Source of the DNA: Desulfovibrio sp.
GTDB lineage: Bacteria; Desulfobacterota; Desulfovibrionia; Desulfovibrionales; Desulfovibrionaceae
DNA length: 13,618 bases
Reading direction: 5' to 3'
NCBI RefSeq assembly: GCF_019424165.1
Contig: NZ_JAHZAA010000020.1
Location: forward strand, 1 to 13,618
The notes beneath the pieces are model-generated. The model saw nothing but the letters and a program-made list of their open reading frames with translations. It had not been told where the DNA came from and ran no database searches. A program made the translations under genes and the position numbers. Of the stretch, positions 11,860 through 13,618 are shown piece by piece. Numbering within the stretch: position 1 is the stretch's first letter; every line of letters begins with the position of its first letter.

Positions 11860-13618
11860 CTATGCCTTGCGCACGCGCGCGGCACAAATCTTGTACTCCG
11901 GCTCGCGTGAGACCGGGTCCGTGGCGTCCAGAAAAAGCTTGTTGACCAGCTTTTTGGGGTCAAAAAACGGCACCGCAATAAGGCCGGGACGGCAGACATC
12001 ACTGACCCTGGCGGGCAGCTCCATAGCGTCCCGCCGGGTTTCCACGATGACACTGTCCCCGTGCTTGATGCCCGTTTTTGCGGCATCTTCTTCATTTATT
12101 TCCACAAAAGCGATGGGGTTGGCCTTTTGCAATTCGGGAACCTTGCCCGTCATGGTGGCCGTATGCCAGTGGTCGATAACGCGCATGGACGTAAGATACA
12201 GGGGGTACTCCACATCCGGTTCTTCGGCCGCGCCCCTGGCCGGGCGCATCCAGATCACGGCCCTGCCGTCGGGCTTGCCGTAAAAAAAGAAACGGTCGGG
12301 ATGATCAGCCGGAACGCACGGATCCTGCCCGCGCACATAGCGCAACGAGGTGCCGGGGTGATCCTCGCTGGGACAAGGCCAGATCAGGCCCGATTCCTTA
12401 CGCAGGCGTTCTCTTGTCATACCCCAGAAATCATAGGTGGTTCCCTTGGACACCATGCGCCATTCATTCCAGACATCCTCGGCGTTGCGGAAGTTGACAA
12501 GCTTGGGGTCCACCCCCGCCCGCTTGGCGAATTCCACAAGTGTATTCACCGTGGGGCGGCACTGGCCGGGCGGATCAACGGCCTTTTCGGTAAGCGAATA
12601 CCGCCGCTCGCCGCAGCCGTACACGCCGTCGCGCTCGCACCAGAACGCCGGGGGCAGCACAAGATCGGCATATTCCAGCGTAACGGCATCCGGAAAGGCC
12701 TCAATGCAGACAATGAAGGATTCCGGATGGGACATGGCCTTGTGCACCTTGTTCAGGTTGGGCAGGGTATGGGCCGGATTGGTCTCGCAGATGATCATGC
12801 ACTTCACGTCGCCCCTGCCCAGGGCTTCAAACAGGGCCACGGTATGATAGCCCGGCTCGGGCGCGATGCGCCCCTCGGGCAGGCCCCACAGCTTTTCCAT
12901 TTCAGCGCGGTGCTTGGCATTGGGAATGGCCCGCCCCGCAGGGAGCAGATGCGAAAGCGCCCCGCCGTCACGCACGCCGCCACAGGCATTGGGCTGCCCG
13001 GTAAGCGAAAAAGACGTGGCCCCGGGGCGGCAGATCTGCCCGGTGATCAGGTGCAGGTTATGGATGAGATTATTGGCAAACACCCCCTGCACGCGCTGGT
13101 TGATGCCCATGCACCAGAGGCTCATGGTCGCGGCGGACTCCGCAAAGGCACGGGCCGCGCCGTAGATCTGCTCTACCGGTACACGGCATATTTCCGCCAC
13201 CTTTTCCGGCCGGTAGTTTTCAAGAAAAGCCTTGTATCCCTCAAAGTCAGACGGCTTGCCCTCCGCATCCATAAAGCTGACGTAACGTTGCCAGAAACGC
13301 GGATTATCCAGTTCTTCGTTGATGATGACCCAGACCATGCTGTGCATGAAGGCCAGGTCGGTGCCGGGCCGGAAGGCCACATGCATGTCGGCTATGCGCG
13401 ATGTATTGGTACGCCGCGGGTCGGCCACAATGATCTTTACGCCCGGCTCCACCTGCTTGCGGCGGGCTATGCGGCGAAAAAGCACGGGATGCGCCTCGGA
13501 CGTATTGGAACCGATGATGAAAAAGCAGGTGGCCTGATCAATGTCGGCATAGGTTCCCATAGGCTCGTCCTTGCCGAAGCTCGTCATGTAGCCGCCCACG
13601 GCCGAGGCCATGCACAGC
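11860..13618 (-). CDS. napA: Periplasmic nitrate reductase catalytic subunit NapA (5' end off window)
   Basis: A Mo-bis-MGD and [4Fe-4S] enzyme that reduces nitrate to nitrite in the periplasm. The C-terminal 585 or so residues are visible. The right edge cuts one codon before the sequence LCMASAVGGYMTSFGKDEP, where the cysteine (codon 13612-13614) is the molybdenum ligand. The N-terminal Tat signal and [4Fe-4S] motif lie outside. NapA signatures follow: GINQRVQGVFANN, HNLHLITGQICRPGATSFSL, TGQPNACGGVRDGG, YADLVLPPAFWCERDGVYG, and RVIDHWHTATMTGKVPEL. The C-terminus (EPEYKICAARVRKA) is intact. Counting from 723 total residues places the cysteine at 140, in line with what I recall for D. desulfuricans NapA. 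This form is monomeric and works without NapB. It is the first visible gene of the operon; upstream genes (napC, napM in Desulfovibrio) would be to the right. Confidence 0.97.
   Translation of the reverse strand, partial: LCMASAVGGYMTSFGKDEPMGTYADIDQATCFFIIGSNTSEAHPVLFRRIARRKQVEPGVKIIVADPRRTNTSRIADMHVAFRPGTDLAFMHSMVWVIINEELDNPRFWQRYVSFMDAEGKPSDFEGYKAFLENYRPEKVAEICRVPVEQIYGAARAFAESAATMSLWCMGINQRVQGVFANNLIHNLHLITGQICRPGATSFSLTGQPNACGGVRDGGALSHLLPAGRAIPNAKHRAEMEKLWGLPEGRIAPEPGYHTVALFEALGRGDVKCMIICETNPAHTLPNLNKVHKAMSHPESFIVCIEAFPDAVTLEYADLVLPPAFWCERDGVYGCGERRYSLTEKAVDPPGQCRPTVNTLVEFAKRAGVDPKLVNFRNAEDVWNEWRMVSKGTTYDFWGMTRERLRKESGLIWPCPSEDHPGTSLRYVRGQDPCVPADHPDRFFFYGKPDGRAVIWMRPARGAAEEPDVEYPLYLTSMRVIDHWHTATMTGKVPELQKANPIAFVEINEEDAAKTGIKHGDSVIVETRRDAMELPARVSDVCRPGLIAVPFFDPKKLVNKLFLDATDPVSREPEYKICAARVRKA

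Overview
The window looks like chromosome of a Desulfovibrio-type sulfate reducer, most probably the Desulfovibrio desulfuricans group. The strongest reason is a minus-strand periplasmic nitrate reductase cluster, napA-napD-napG-napH, with no napB or napF in the part visible. The visible NapA fragment runs from one residue before the molybdenum-ligand cysteine to the C-terminus. Counting back from a 723-residue protein puts that cysteine at 140, which agrees with what I recall of the D. desulfuricans NapA crystal structure. The high-GC coding style and the short anaerobe-type ThiC fit the same assignment. This identification rests on recall, not on a search.

Layout from left to right. Bases 1-1034 (minus) hold a TrkH/KtrB-type potassium channel subunit cut by the left edge. 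Bases 1268-2744 (plus) are a complete thiamin-controlled unit: sigma70-like promoter, TPP riboswitch, intrinsic terminator, thiC. Bases 2745-3230 have no convincing gene but contain a decamer repeat, a strong GC hairpin and an intrinsic terminator. Bases 3231-4365 (plus) are a translationally coupled pair: a small DUF486/DMT-like membrane protein and a TSUP (TauE/SafE, YfcA-like) exporter. Two small minus-strand envelope genes follow: a DUF1090 (YqjC-like) periplasmic protein (4467-4880) and a short lipoprotein (5448-5774), separated by 567 bases in which I see no gene. Bases 5986-8114 (minus) are the widespread but functionally unresolved pair of an ACT-domain protein and a UPF0210/DUF711 protein, with a 179-base spacer holding an imperfect palindrome. 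lysS (8323-9909, plus) is divergent from that pair. A shared bidirectional terminator (9970-10031) separates lysS from the convergent nap operon.

The nap genes are tightly coupled: the napD ribosome binding site overlaps the napA stop, and both napD/napG and napG/napH overlap as ATGA. NapA would reduce nitrate in the periplasm, NapD would guard NapA maturation and export, and NapG/NapH would form the iron-sulfur quinol-oxidising branch. NapG has no twin-arginine signal peptide, NapD has an extra Cys/His-containing tail, and the first ferredoxin motif of NapH has unusual spacing. Taken together these suggest a modified electron-transfer arrangement.

I saw no tRNA, rRNA, CRISPR array, insertion sequence or prophage gene. 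The window is mostly ordinary core genome. The points most worth following up are the divergent features of NapG, NapD and NapH, the structured 2745-3095 intergenic region, the ACT/UPF0210 pair, and the ThiC cluster spacing.
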